Of a stretch of 64,000 nt of DNA, positions 36,101 through 47,600 are shown piece after piece. The notes under the pieces were generated by a model. It was not told the DNA's origin. It saw only the letters and a list, made by a program, of their open reading frames with translations, and searched no databases. Every line of letters starts with the position of its first letter. The stretch's first letter is position 1. Position numbers and translations under genes: made by a program. Source of the stretch: Chrysomallon squamiferum (lineage: Eukaryota > Mollusca > Gastropoda > Neomphalida > Peltospiridae); NCBI GenBank assembly GCA_012295275.1, contig CM022670.1:24753755-24817754 (forward strand), given 5' to 3'.

Positions 36101-39064
36101 TATATATATATAATAAATATTATATAAAGAGAGACAACTGAAGACTATTTTTATTTTTATTTTTCTCTTTGTTTATTTTTTTTTGAATTAGAACCAAGGT
36201 ATCTTTTTCATGCTCTTTTCTACAGACAAAACAAAATCACATGCCATCAATTTTGATAAATGACCAATAGTATGCCACTTCTTATCTCAGACCTCAACCA
36301 TAATCAACAAGCCTCAATCCAACACAATGTAATATGGAGGAAATACGTACTTCTTATCTTTTAAAGAGGGAAACGCTTGTAAAATGTTTGGCAACTTGTA
36401 GTCTTTGTTAATCATATCTGAATTCTGAAAATATAAATATTTTATAAATTTTATAAATAATCAATGACTGTTCAGCAAATTTTTATATTAATAATATATC
36501 ATCTATAAAGTATATGTCACGTTTTAGTTGTAACTAAGCAAGTACTCGATATTGAACAGCTCACAAAAAAGGTCATCTTAAGTCCATTTATGATTACTAA
36601 TTTATTTTAACAGTTATAGAAAATACTGAAAAGCGCTAGAAGTTTAAAATAGACCAATACACATATTATCAAACATATTCAAATTTAGGCTTTTTTTTTA
36701 AATTTAAATGTTTCTGTCATTACCTCTGACTCCAAACGTGCAGCTAAGCCATTGTATGGCATCCTTGGTGGAATGGCTGGAGGAGTTGAAGAAGGTACAG
36801 TTGTAAATTCAGTCCTTGGTGGTGTGTAGTTCTGATAGTTAGGAGACATCATCATAGGTGATGATGACACAATCCCAGGATAGATGGAGGGTGGGGTCTG
36901 ATCTGACCTGAATTATAATAAATAATAAGATTATATTTGAAAAAAACTGAAAAAACAAGAAAGGAAATAAATTCAAGTTTAAACATCAATATAATGCTGA
37001 AATCAAATTTTAGCCTAAATTTCATAACATATGAACTTCTCAGACAATCAGAAATCATTTAAGATTTGTTGTCTTTATTGCTTTTACTGAAAATAATCAG
37101 CAAATCATGGTGTATATTATATGGATTAATGATATTCTTTATTATTATTTTAAAAATATAAATGGAACAGTTATGCTGTTAATATTATAAAAATTGGTAC
37201 TATAGAACTTGAACATAATATTAAAATATTTACATGTGAGGCAGAATTCTTGGTGGATTTCTTTTGAATTCATCAACAATAGTCTGTATAGCTTGCCCTA
37301 AATCAGAATGCATGGAAAACTGAAAATACAACATATATGATTAAATCAGGTTATACAATTACATTATCTTTATTTATTGATATCAAACTTAAAAATTCGT
37401 GCCACCTCCTTTTGAAAAAGGTAAACAACATATATTTGACCAATTCACAGTGATTTTTATTATATAATAATAATAATCCAAATTATTGTCTCTTTAAATT
37501 ACAGATGATGCTGATTATAGATTAAGATTATGGAAGCTGTTGCTTATAGTTATTTTTCCAAATGCATATCTTGAAGATCTCTTAACATTTTATATATTCT
37601 TAAATATTTTGTGAATATAAAAGCATTTCATGAGAATCAGATATTTAGGGAATTATGCAACAACCAAATGGTTTATTACATTATTAATATTGGAACACCC
37701 AACAACTTTCATCTGAACATCAACCCATGGATGTGTAAGGTATGGATGAACTGTAACAATTGGCTTTTCCTGAGGGAATGATTGTGGAAGAGTTCTAAAA
37801 ATTAAATAAATAAAACATTAATAATAATAATAATAATAATCATAAAAGTAGTGGTAGTAGTAGTAATATTAGTAGTAGTAGTAGTAGTAGTAGTAATAAT
37901 AACAATAACAATAACAGTAACAATAACAACAATAATAATAATAATAATAATTAATCAAATTAGTTATGGATTTAAAATAACCATTCAAAACTGTTTCAAA
38001 ATACATTTATAAATGAAAGTATTAATAGTTATATTGAAGCAGCTTTTCTTCTCAGGTTAGTGAATCTAAACAATTCTTATTATTATAAATGGTTTTTAAA
38101 TTTTTGAACATGTAAAAGACTTCTAAGAAATTAATTTTCAATTTATCCTTCCCAATATATGATTGAAATGAAAATATGGTATAATTACATGATAAGTGTT
38201 ATATTTGTGTTTCCACTCTGAAATGAAACCCTGTATTCCACATCCCGAGTGACTTCAGCTACCCTGTGAAAATAATAACAATATATAAATATATAAATAT
38301 ATATGAAAATAAAAAATCCCGAAACACACACACACACACACACTAAAACTTCTCATTTCATTTTTAAATATTAAAACAACAATAGTCATTCAAATGTAAC
38401 CCAGATTCTATTGAAATTCAAATTATTATTTGTTTACATTTCATCTGAAACATTAAATATAGATAAATATTATATTTTGTAACTGACATTTACAAAACGA
38501 TAAAGATATTTAACAAAACAGCAGTAACATTAACAATAACAAGAACAAAAACAATACCTTTTTATGCTAGCGGAATGAAGAATATATAAAAAAATAGTAT
38601 TTTATAATATATCTTTATTTAGCAGCAGAATATAAATCATATAAAAAATCTTTAAGTAAATTCCTAACATGAAGGTTTTACTTATGATACTATCACACTA
38701 TCAATGTATCATGCATTTCCTCATATGAATACCATTTTTAATAGGCAATTAATGAATTATGAATTAATAATGATTAATTAATCGTATTGCATATACACTT
38801 TTCGGGGCAGAAATTAGAGAAAAAGATAATGGTACTATAAAAAAAAACATATTATATTAGTAACAGTGTGAGGCATAACCATGAGATCCTTTTGTTTTTT
38901 ATGTGTATCATAATCATTCATTCAGCAAAATTAATGTTACTCATCTTTAGTTCTCACCCGAAATTATTTTTTCTCAAACTTTCTATTTGTTTAGTTTTTT
39001 GATTTTGTAAACTGGTTGCAGATGGATTTTTTGCTTTTCCTCCACCAAAGAGAAATCGATGCAT
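33103..39064 (-). CDS. VPS37A: VPS37A, ESCRT-I subunit, complete
   Basis: Eleven coding exons, minus strand: 38958-39064, 38189-38263, 37680-37794, 37234-37319, 36724-36907, 36351-36424, 35545-35672, 35167-35225, 34363-34525, 33816-33865, 33103-33174. They give 370 residues (human 397). The N-terminal half (to about residue 130) matches the UEV-like domain of VPS37A: an amphipathic start MHRFLFGGGK, DVEYRV, FPQEKPIV and NNFSMHSDLG. A Pro/Ser/Met-rich linker (about 130-190) follows. The C-terminal Mod(r) domain (about 200-370) contains LEAEEETEQIAEDFLD, IQSFLHKRTLCHLRKAKEEK and a predicted coiled coil. The protein is a subunit of ESCRT-I, with TSG101, VPS28 and MVB12/UBAP1, in sorting ubiquitinated cargo at endosomes. 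The UEV-like domain separates it from VPS37B-D. Exon 3 uses donor AAT|GTAATA, since a nearer GT would break the frame. CNOT7 is transcribed in the opposite direction 2.8 kb away. Confidence 0.96.
34923..34940. repeat. Poly-T tract
   Basis: Run of about 18 T in the VPS37A intron between exons 8 and 9. Confidence 0.85.
37818..37951. repeat. Compound (AAT)n/(GTA)n/(AAC)n trinucleotide array
   Basis: AAT, AGT/GTA and AAC units alternate in blocks in VPS37A intron 2, just upstream (gene sense) of exon 3. Confidence 0.92.
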
Positions 39065-39703
39065 TGTGACTTTAATTAAAATAACAGCATAAGTAATCCA
39101 TCACATTTCTAATAAACGAACTTTCACTTCTACGGGAAGTCTCACTACGTCATCGAAATATGTTGTTTCCAGTCTCTGTTTAACTCAGCAAACTATTTAC
39201 CATAAAACCTATCCGAGTTCTTTTATCAGCGACGTGCTTCGATTTAATATTTTTAATATTGTTGTTTATTAATTAAAATAGAGAAACGCATTTAGAATGA
39301 TTTTTAAAATATGATCATGAATATTACTTATCTATCTACCTGTCTATCAATCTATCTATCTATCTATATTAGATTCAATACACGTTAAATAATAGAATGC
39401 CATAAAAATCATAACCAGCGTCTCCAAGCCTCCAAGAGAAATTTTGCCAAAATTGTGGATTTGATGTTCAGTAAATCTACATGTAAAATTACATAAATGC
39501 TTTATTTTCATGATCAGATATAACATAGTCTTACAAACATATTCAATTAATGCATGGTTTTTGTGGGGCTCTTCTTAGCACTTGGTCCACGGAACAAAGT
39601 ACCCCTCTCATAGGCCCTGATCATGACCATACATTTCAAACCGATTTTTGGTTCACATTTCTGTGAACAGGAAAAGATAAATGCAACAAATGAGAAAACC
39701 AAC

Positions 39704-39734
<31 letters not shown>

Positions 39735-41804
39735 TTTATTAAATATTTTTAAAAAGTGTTAAAATATATATTTAATAAAAATACAAATATATATTAAAAG
39801 TTGTTTTTAGATAGTAATTTATATATCTTTGACTGGTAATACATCATATATTGAGATAACTGAATTTATAAACAAAACAGCGTAATATGTTAACAGAAGA
39901 AACTAACATAACTTTCTGCGGCTGCGCATTGATTGACAGGAAATAGCACAATAAGAAAAGAGATGTAACTTTTGGGGATAAAAATACACAGCTGTTTTTT
40001 GTAGTAAAATCTGTTTCACGTTCGCTGGAAAGTATGTTTATTTGGTACATACATGATTTTGTGAACATATATGTCATTAAATATAAACTGAGGGGTATTT
40101 TTATATAGCGTGTTACATAAAAGTGTTTAGTACTATTTGAAACTGGGTTAAAGTTTCGTTTTTCTCTTAGTTTTGCACTATTCGCTAGAATTCTTTCTTT
40201 ATTTTTAATTTTATCTTGAATTGTATAGTGGCCTACTCGCAGATGATTATGTGCATAGGAAGACCACGATCAATACATTATTTAATCTTAATCATGTGGA
40301 TAATTTAAGACCTGATAGTAGTTGTGCGAGTTCAAATGTACAGAGATCAGTATTTACCGCCGTCTTTCTCCAGATCATCATCATGGATATGATAACAATG
40401 AAAATGTAGATATTTACTTAAATTACTATATATTTAAATAATTAAGTGGCTAATATATTAAAGAAATTATTAGTTAAATATATTTTGATGAACTTTTGAC
40501 TTAAGACAAATCACTATATCTTAGGTCAATAGTTTGGTTGTATAAATATCTTCCTTTTCAGCATTTGCATATTTTATCATTTTTATAATGTGTATTTAAT
40601 TTATTTGATGTTTTTACATATTCCTTGTTATCAGAAAAGGTGGGTGTGAAAGTTGCCTTGTTGCTATTTGATAGACAGTGGTTTTCTTTCTTAAACCATA
40701 ATGATAATAAAACTAAAATGAAATGGGTATGTGGGAAACAGTTTCAAATCAGAAAACAAATAACTGGAAAATACTTTGAAACCCCTTTTAAATGACACCA
40801 AAATCAAGTGAATATGTTGAATATAAAGGAAGTGACAGTAATTTCAGTGCCCATATTAGATGCTTATTTTCATCCAGTTAAACTCTTTTTAAGACAGTAG
40901 AACTTAGTGATTGAAAACTGCTACATTATAGCATTTTTTCTGGGCAATGAAAAAAGATAAATTATTATATGAAAAGAAAGGCAAAATTTGGTTGAAAGAC
41001 CTGTTTAAATTAAATCCACACAATATACAACAGCATGTGCTTGTTTGATTTGTAAACAGGCATCCATTTAAATCCCAAGACATCGAAACTTAGGCAATTA
41101 TGGATGAAAAATACGAATATAACATAAGGGACATTTTTTTCCATCAGCCTTATGTAAGATATAAATAATATAAAAAGAATAAGTAAACATAATCTCTTGT
41201 CAAACATAAGTCATTGAGCAGGAAGTTTGGTCTGCCATGACACTTTGGTGATCTGATGCTGAAATGACCATGTTTCAAGTGGTAAAAATAACAATTAGCA
41301 TACTTGCAGCTTCTTGATATAATTTCAACAGTAAGATGAAATACAGTTTAAGTTTTTTAAAAATCGGCATGGATACAATAGAATTCAACCAAATCAAAAT
41401 ATTCAAAAGTGAGAATCATTATTGATTTCCCACCTGTGTTTTTATGCTGAAACCTCCCCAGAAATAATATAATAAAAACCAATGAAAAGCAAACAAAAGA
41501 ATGCACATCTTCAAGCAAGATAAGGATGACGTGGAACAGCCAGTTAGTGCTAATTAGAAATAATTTCTAAGCAAGTCTCATAATATTTTGATTTTAATGA
41601 ATTCCACAAAAAAAAGATTTGTCAGATAGGCTCAAACTAGCTTTTATAAATTTGTGAATCGTGATATTTATTAACTATTTATAAGAATTAGGGTTACCTG
41701 TTAATTGGTTGTTTAGTTGCTGCCAGTCATATTACTTTCACTAATTAACTATCTTATTATTATTATTATTTAAATATTGTTTATTTTATTTTCATGTTTT
41801 CCAG
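39065..41804. promoter_or_regulatory. Divergent region between VPS37A and CNOT7
   Basis: The two genes point away from each other. CNOT7 has a spliced 5' UTR (acceptor at 41804), so its first non-coding exon must lie somewhere here. I could not place it. At 39121-39165, close to the VPS37A start, there is a short stretch with an ETS-like GGGAAGT and a CRE half-site ACGTCATCG, as often seen in housekeeping bidirectional promoters. No TATA box is evident. The rest is AT-rich; 39410-39640 is somewhat less so and unexplained. A TA run is at 39706-39734. Confidence 0.45.
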
Positions 41805-41890
41805 TTAAGTGAGAGAAGTTTCTGCTGTGGGTATCACATTGATGCCAGAGTGTTGTGTTTAGTGGTGAGGTTACAAGTTATGTTGGAAAG
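41805..41890 (+). other. CNOT7: CNOT7 5' UTR part of the first coding exon
   Basis: The acceptor TTTTCCAG ends at 41804 after a pyrimidine-rich tract and there is no in-frame upstream coding. The 86-base leader in this exon contains two upstream ATGs (41842 and 41880), both out of frame with the main start. Confidence 0.65.
41842..41862 (+). promoter_or_regulatory. Upstream ORF 1 in CNOT7 leader
   Basis: ATG followed by five codons and TAG (MPECCV), out of frame with the main start and ending 28 bases before it. Present in the mRNA only if the acceptor at 41804 is used as proposed. Confidence 0.5.
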
Positions 41891-41903
41891 ATGCCGTCAG
41901 TAG
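41880..41903 (+). promoter_or_regulatory. Upstream ORF 2 overlapping the CNOT7 start codon
   Basis: ATG at 41880 opens a seven-codon frame (MLERCRQ) that ends with TAG at 41903, so it runs across the main ATG at 41891 in another frame. Ribosomes starting here would bypass the main start. Confidence 0.5.
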
Positions 41904-43680
41904 CACAAGCATCTGTTAGTAGTATTCGAGATGTATGGGCACACAACCTTGAAGAAGAATTTAGAAATGTCAGACAAATCGTACAGAAGTATTCATATAT
42001 TGCCATGGTATGTTGAAAACAAATTCAAGAATGTTAACATATCTTTAAATTAATTAAAGTTTATAGCCTAGACAGTTATTTTATTTAATGTACATACAAG
42101 AACTTAACTTAATAACTTGTAAGATTTCTTAACATAATAGTTGAACAAATATAAAGAGGCAGTTAGATAGATGAATAAATGAATGCTGTATTTTGTTCTG
42201 GTAGTATAGTTTAAGAAGTTCCTCATAAAAGGAGGTGTAACACTAGATTGTGATATTCTAGAAAAGCATACAAAAATGATTGAACTGATATAAAAAATAA
42301 AAAAATAGATTAAAAAAAATACACATATTATTTAAAATAATAATATAATTCTGCATGACCTATAAGAAATTTTATTAAGCTAAATATATTCAGTTCTCAT
42401 TTTAATTCAGTAGAAAGTTTCAATGACAGAAAATATTTAATTTTTGTTATAGGATACAGAATTTCCTGGTGTGGTTGCCCGGCCTATAGGTGAATTCCGT
42501 AGTACAACGGAGTATCAGTACCAGATGCTCACATGCAATGTGAATCTATTAAAAATAATTCAGATTGGTTTCACCTTCATGGATGAAAATGGAAACAGTC
42601 CATCACCTGTTAGCACGTGGCAGTTCAACTTCAAATTTAATCTGACGTTAGTAATGATTTGTGTTTGTACTCAAGTATTATTTTACTGTCTTCAAATTTA
42701 AATTGAACAGTGTTTTAATTTCTTATGTAATAATTCAAATTTAAATTGACAAGGTTTTAATTTATTGTGTAATAATTATTAAATGTATATTGATATACTG
42801 TATGGCTTTGAAATTTAATGGTGAATAACATTATCATTTATTTTTTATTTATTTTTTTTACATCTAGGGAAGATATGTATGCCCAAGAGTCTATAGACTT
42901 GTTGCGGAAATCTGGAATTCAGTTCGACAAGCATGAAAAAGATGGTATTGAGGTTAATGACTTTGCTGAACTTATGATGACATCAGGAATAGTGCTCAAT
43001 GATAATGTCAAGTGGCTGTCATTTCACAGGTAGTTAAAACAACCTAGTAAGTTAAGTATTCAGACCTGCAAGACAAAAAAATGTTGTATAATTCATAATA
43101 AGTATTTTACATGTTGGTATTTAGAATATTAACTTTTATTAAATGATGTTTATTTTGATAGAAATTATGTATTATATAAATCAGTTAAAATATAATTTCA
43201 CACTTACCTCTAAGTTGCAGGTTTAATGTAGTTGTTAAAAGTCCCTACTGGGATTAAGGGGGATGGTTAGAATTTAAGAATGTATTCTGTATTCAGTTGA
43301 AGATTTAATGTTTTCATTTTAATTAACAAATATTGTTAGTAAATATTTTTCATTCTTCCAGATTTCCAGATTTATAATTTAGAAATTTAGTGTATGTTAA
43401 TTTTTATTTCTTCTTCTTCCATTCTTAGTGGTTTTGACTTTGGTTACATGTTGAAGTTTCTAACCTGTTCAAATCTTCCGACCGAGGAGGGTGAATTCTT
43501 TGAATTGTTGAGGCTGTTTTTTTGCAACATCTATGATGTAAAATATCTGATGAAGAGCTGTAAAAACTTGAAGGGTGGTTTGCAGGAGGTTTCAGAACAG
43601 CTTGAGGTTAGTTCCTTTAGAACTAGAATGGATATTATTATTACTATTATTATTATTGTTAGTATTATTACTATTATAGC

Positions 43681-43716
<36 letters not shown>

Positions 43717-44665
43717 AAATAAAATAAATAAACATAACAGTACAAGTTTAAGGGAAAAAGTAACAACATTGTTTCAATTATTTTGATGCAGCTTGTAAGG
43801 ATTGGACCACAGCACCAAGCAGGAAGTGACAGCTTACTGACAGGTGCAGCATTTTTCAAAATGAGAGAAGTAAGTTGAACTTGCCTGAATACTGCATTAA
43901 AAAATTAATAAATGCAGTTTAATTCTGTTTTTTGGTGTGGTAGATTAAAATGAAAAAAAAATAGTTTTATTTATTTTCACTAAAATGTTTTGTTTTAAAG
44001 ATTTTTTTTTTTTTTTTATTATTATTATTATTATTTTTTTTTTTGTGGATGTTGTAACAATTATATATGTTTTGCTTCAAGTTTGTATTAATTTAAAAAA
44101 AGAAAAATTTATGTAATAATTGCAGTGATCTTGTCAGAATGTAATACAGATATAGCAGTTTATTATTGTAGAAAGGAACATTAAAATATTTTAAATACAT
44201 AATTATTGTCAGGATAATCTGATATTTTATTTTATTTTTTTTTTTGTGGGTGTTGTAACAATTATATATGTTTTGCATCATGTTTGTATTAATTTTAAAA
44301 AAGAAAAATACATGTAATAATTACAGTGAACTTGTCAGAATGTAATACAGATATAACAGTTTATTATTGTAGAAAGGAACACTAAAATATTTTAAATATC
44401 TAATTATTGTCAGGATAATCTGATATTTTATTTTGTTTTTTTTCTTAACAATGACTTCATTTATTTTCAGTTATTTTTTGAAGACAACATTGATGATGCT
44501 AAATACTGTGGCCATTTGTATGGTGTTGGAATGTCATATGTTCAGAATGGATCATCTTTGTCATATGAAAATGCCTGTTTTACAGTGCCGCAGAACTCTC
44601 ATTCTTCAACTTCGAATTCTGCGAACACAGAAGAAAGTGGAACACAGTCTTCATTAACAACGTGA
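41891..44665 (+). CDS. CNOT7: CCR4-NOT deadenylase subunit CNOT7/CNOT8 (CAF1), complete
   Basis: Six coding exons, plus strand: 41891-42007, 42453-42646, 42868-43029, 43429-43606, 43792-43869, 44471-44665. They give 307 residues (human CNOT7 has 285). The CAF1 exonuclease domain fills most of the protein and has the DEDDh set at the human positions: D40 and E42 in the DTEFPGVV motif, D161 in GFDFGY, and H225 and D230 in QHQAGSDSLLTG. The enzyme shortens mRNA poly(A) tails as part of the CCR4-NOT complex. Protostomes generally have a single gene for vertebrate CNOT7 and CNOT8, so the symbol stands for that ancestral gene; the genomic partner VPS37A points to the CNOT7 locus. After the LYGVGMSYVQNG region the C-terminal tail is Ser/Thr/Asn-rich and longer than in vertebrates. 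The start was chosen on the family N-terminus and on the catalytic numbering coinciding exactly with human. Confidence 0.97.
43624..43714. repeat. (ATT)n microsatellite in CNOT7 intron 4
   Basis: ATT-rich run starting 18 bases after the exon 4 donor. Read-through from exon 4 yields an artificial poly-Ile frame. Confidence 0.9.
44045..44440. repeat. Two-copy 201-bp tandem duplication in CNOT7 intron 5
   Basis: Copy 1 begins GTGGATGTTGTAAC at 44045 and copy 2 GTGGGTGTTGTAAC at 44246. Both continue through AACAATTATATATGTTTTGC and CTTGTCAGAATGTAATACAG to GTCAGGATAATCTG and a T-rich run. Differences are scattered single bases. Copy 2 ends within 30 bases of the exon 6 acceptor region. Confidence 0.93.
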
Positions 44666-47600
44666 AGATAAAAACAGCATATCTTGTCCATCTCCTAATC
44701 ATCATGAAATACAGTCATCAGTGGCAGACTTTTTAATGGGAAATAATAATAATTATTATTATTATTTTTATTTATTTTTTTATAAATGAAATTCTGTCGT
44801 CTTTGGGGTTGCATACATTTCACTTAATTGTGAAGATTCTATTCAAAAAACCTGTTTAAGCATTTTCAAAACTGGGTATTCTAAGTAGATGTAGATGTTT
44901 GATTTAATTTTTAAAATTTTGTTATTTTAAAAAAAAAAAAAAGGTTTTTTTTTAGTAAAATTATTTTAAAAATAAGTTCTCTTTTTTTTCTCCATAATTT
45001 CTCACATACTGCTTATTAAAAAAAAAGTAATAACTAAAACTTTTCTAATTTTATGAATAATTCTCTCCAGTTATACTAAGGATACAAAACTTATTTTTAA
45101 GTAGGAATTTTCCTGTCTGTAGTTTTAAATGTTTTGGTTTGTTGGTTATCTTGAAATCTTTTCAATTTCTGAATTTTAATTTTATGTATTTTGAAAAGAT
45201 TTCAAAAGAAATCATGAACCATTACACGGTTTTTCTTGCTTTTTAAAAACAAAAGTGAATCTGGGGGAAATGGGTGGGTAAAGACAATTGATTATTTGTT
45301 TGTTTAACAGATTTGGCCTGTCGCTGATGGGTTGTCTTCTGGTAGCCATTTGACCTATACTTTAGGTCAAGTGGCCATCAAGGTGTTATCATCTGTTCAG
45401 TATAATTAGGCATGTTCATGTAAAGTTTTATCAAGAAGACGAGTTGAATGTTATTTGTCAGTTTAAGACTTTCTGTGCTGCATTATGACCTCTAGCTTTG
45501 CAAAGAAAAAGTTAGTTAAAATGAAAAGTAATGTAGATTATTAAGTGCCAAAATAGAGTAATGTCTTAACATTTTCTGTCCTTATCTTCATTTGTTAACT
45601 GAAATAGAAATGTATTCTCTAGTAATCAAAATAATGATCAAAAGTATAACAGAAGATCTTGAAAGTTATGGATTTATAAAAGTCAGTTTTTAGGCATATA
45701 AAAATTATTTTATGTTTGTATTTTGGCATTCTCATATAAGTTAGAAGACTTGTTTATTTAAATCATTTCCAAAATAATAATTTTTACTGAGTAGCATTGG
45801 CAAAGTCTTAAACTGACAGTATTGTGTGATGATGTCTGATAATTTTTTTTTTTTTGGGGAGGGAGGGCTTTAGTTTTCCAATCCATTTGTGTCACGGTCC
45901 ATCTGTATGTGTGTTGGTGTTGTATTAGCCACACATCAAGTAGTGACCATATTTTGTAAATATTTATTTTAATGTCCTCTTGAAGTGGGTGGCTCCTTGG
46001 TCACAGGCTTCATTACAAAATAGTATTCTTATTGTTTATAGAAAAATGTATATGTAAAAAAAAATTAAAAAAAAAACAATTGCAATTATCTTTTTAGTCA
46101 TTTGTTTGGATTTATTTTTAAGAAAACTTAGAAAAGAAAAAGAAATGAAGTTTAATTTGTTGATTTTAATTTTTGTTTTTGAGTTAGCAGTACCTGATAA
46201 AATTTTGAAATTATTTGATTGTATTCTTCACAGTAATATTTATTATGATTATAAAATTTATTTATTTATTAATTATTTTTATTACATACTTTTTTTTTTT
46301 CTTTTTTTTTTTTTAATTATGTACAAATCATTGATAATCAGACAATGTTGCAACTCATCAGTTTCAGATGAAAAGCAGCCTCTGTCATTAATTGAGTTCT
46401 TAAAATTGTTACAGGAAGAGATGGATTATTGTTTGTTGTTGTCTTCAGTATTTGGTCTAGTGTAAGTGATGAAGCCTTTGCCCATGGTAGCAGATACAGC
46501 ACGAGGTTTGATGCTCAGTGATTCCAGTAGATCATTAGAAAGTTGCCAGTTATTTGTCTGGCAGTGGAGATCAGTTTCCTGCTGTCCAGATCTATTTTAC
46601 AGTCCAGGAGATCCTGTCTTTATACTGTCATTTAAAACTATTCTCAGGATATCACTGATAAAATAAGGCAGCGTTTCATGTTTTTGGAATGTTTACTCAT
46701 GGGAAGTGTGATCATAATCATCAGATTGATTTTATGAAGAAAAAATAATTTCTGACTCTTAATAACATACTTTGTTTCCATTTTCTTTTTATCCATTGTG
46801 AACTTGCCATCGAAATTAATTCACACAAAAACCAAATTAATATTATTAACTTCAAGAAAGCTTATAAATTAATTTAGAAGGTTATTTAATGTAAGTAATC
46901 ATGATGCTGTTCTGTGTAATCTTACTTCAAAACAGAAACTTAAATATCCCGAGAAGCTTCTTAATATTTTTTTTTATTATGTTCAAGGTACTGCCTGATG
47001 GAACATATTTATTTTGGAGACTATTTTTTACAGTAGGGTGTTCAAAACTTCATTATGATACAGTAATTGATAACATACGAGTATAAGTAGATAAATTTGG
47101 ACAAAAATAATGTTTTTATATAACTGGAAATTTAAAATTGAAAATAAGTATACAAAAACAAGTTATGAAATATGAACTTAATTGTTATAAAATTCTCAGT
47201 CATTCTTTAGGCTACCTTAAATATTTATTTAAATTTTGTACCTTCAAAATATTTTAGAATATTTGCTATAACCAGTGGAATACATAACTTGTTCCAAAAA
47301 TTAAAACATTCGAAAATGTCTTCAAAATATGTTTCAAATGCTCTTAGGTCAGACAGCCAGATTTTTTTTGGTAATTTAATCACCTTACATTGTATTAACT
47401 CTGTTTGTATTTTAAGCATATGTGATTATCTTAAAACTGTTCATTGATAATTTGTAAGAAGTTAATCTAGTTTTATTGACAATGGTTGACATTCGATCAT
47501 TTAAGCAAAAAAAAAGAGGGCACTAACATTTTTAATTCATTTACACTCAAGTTGTGTGTATGTGTAGATGGTTGAATCTTTGCATGAGAGGGCGAGGCTT

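Noticed and set aside
37699-37794. Shorter version of VPS37A exon 3 ending at GG|GTGTTC
   Set aside because: It puts the next exon out of frame (stop after a few codons). The donor at 37680 (AAT|GTAATA) restores the family sequence NNFSMHSDLG.
43394-43786. 130-codon plus-strand frame
   Set aside because: CNOT7 exon 4 (43429-43606) reading through its donor into an (ATT)n run.
46106-46666. Two consecutive open frames (119 and 66 codons) downstream of CNOT7
   Set aside because: Low-complexity hydrophobic content in the first and no recognisable motif in either; they lie in the probable CNOT7 3' UTR.
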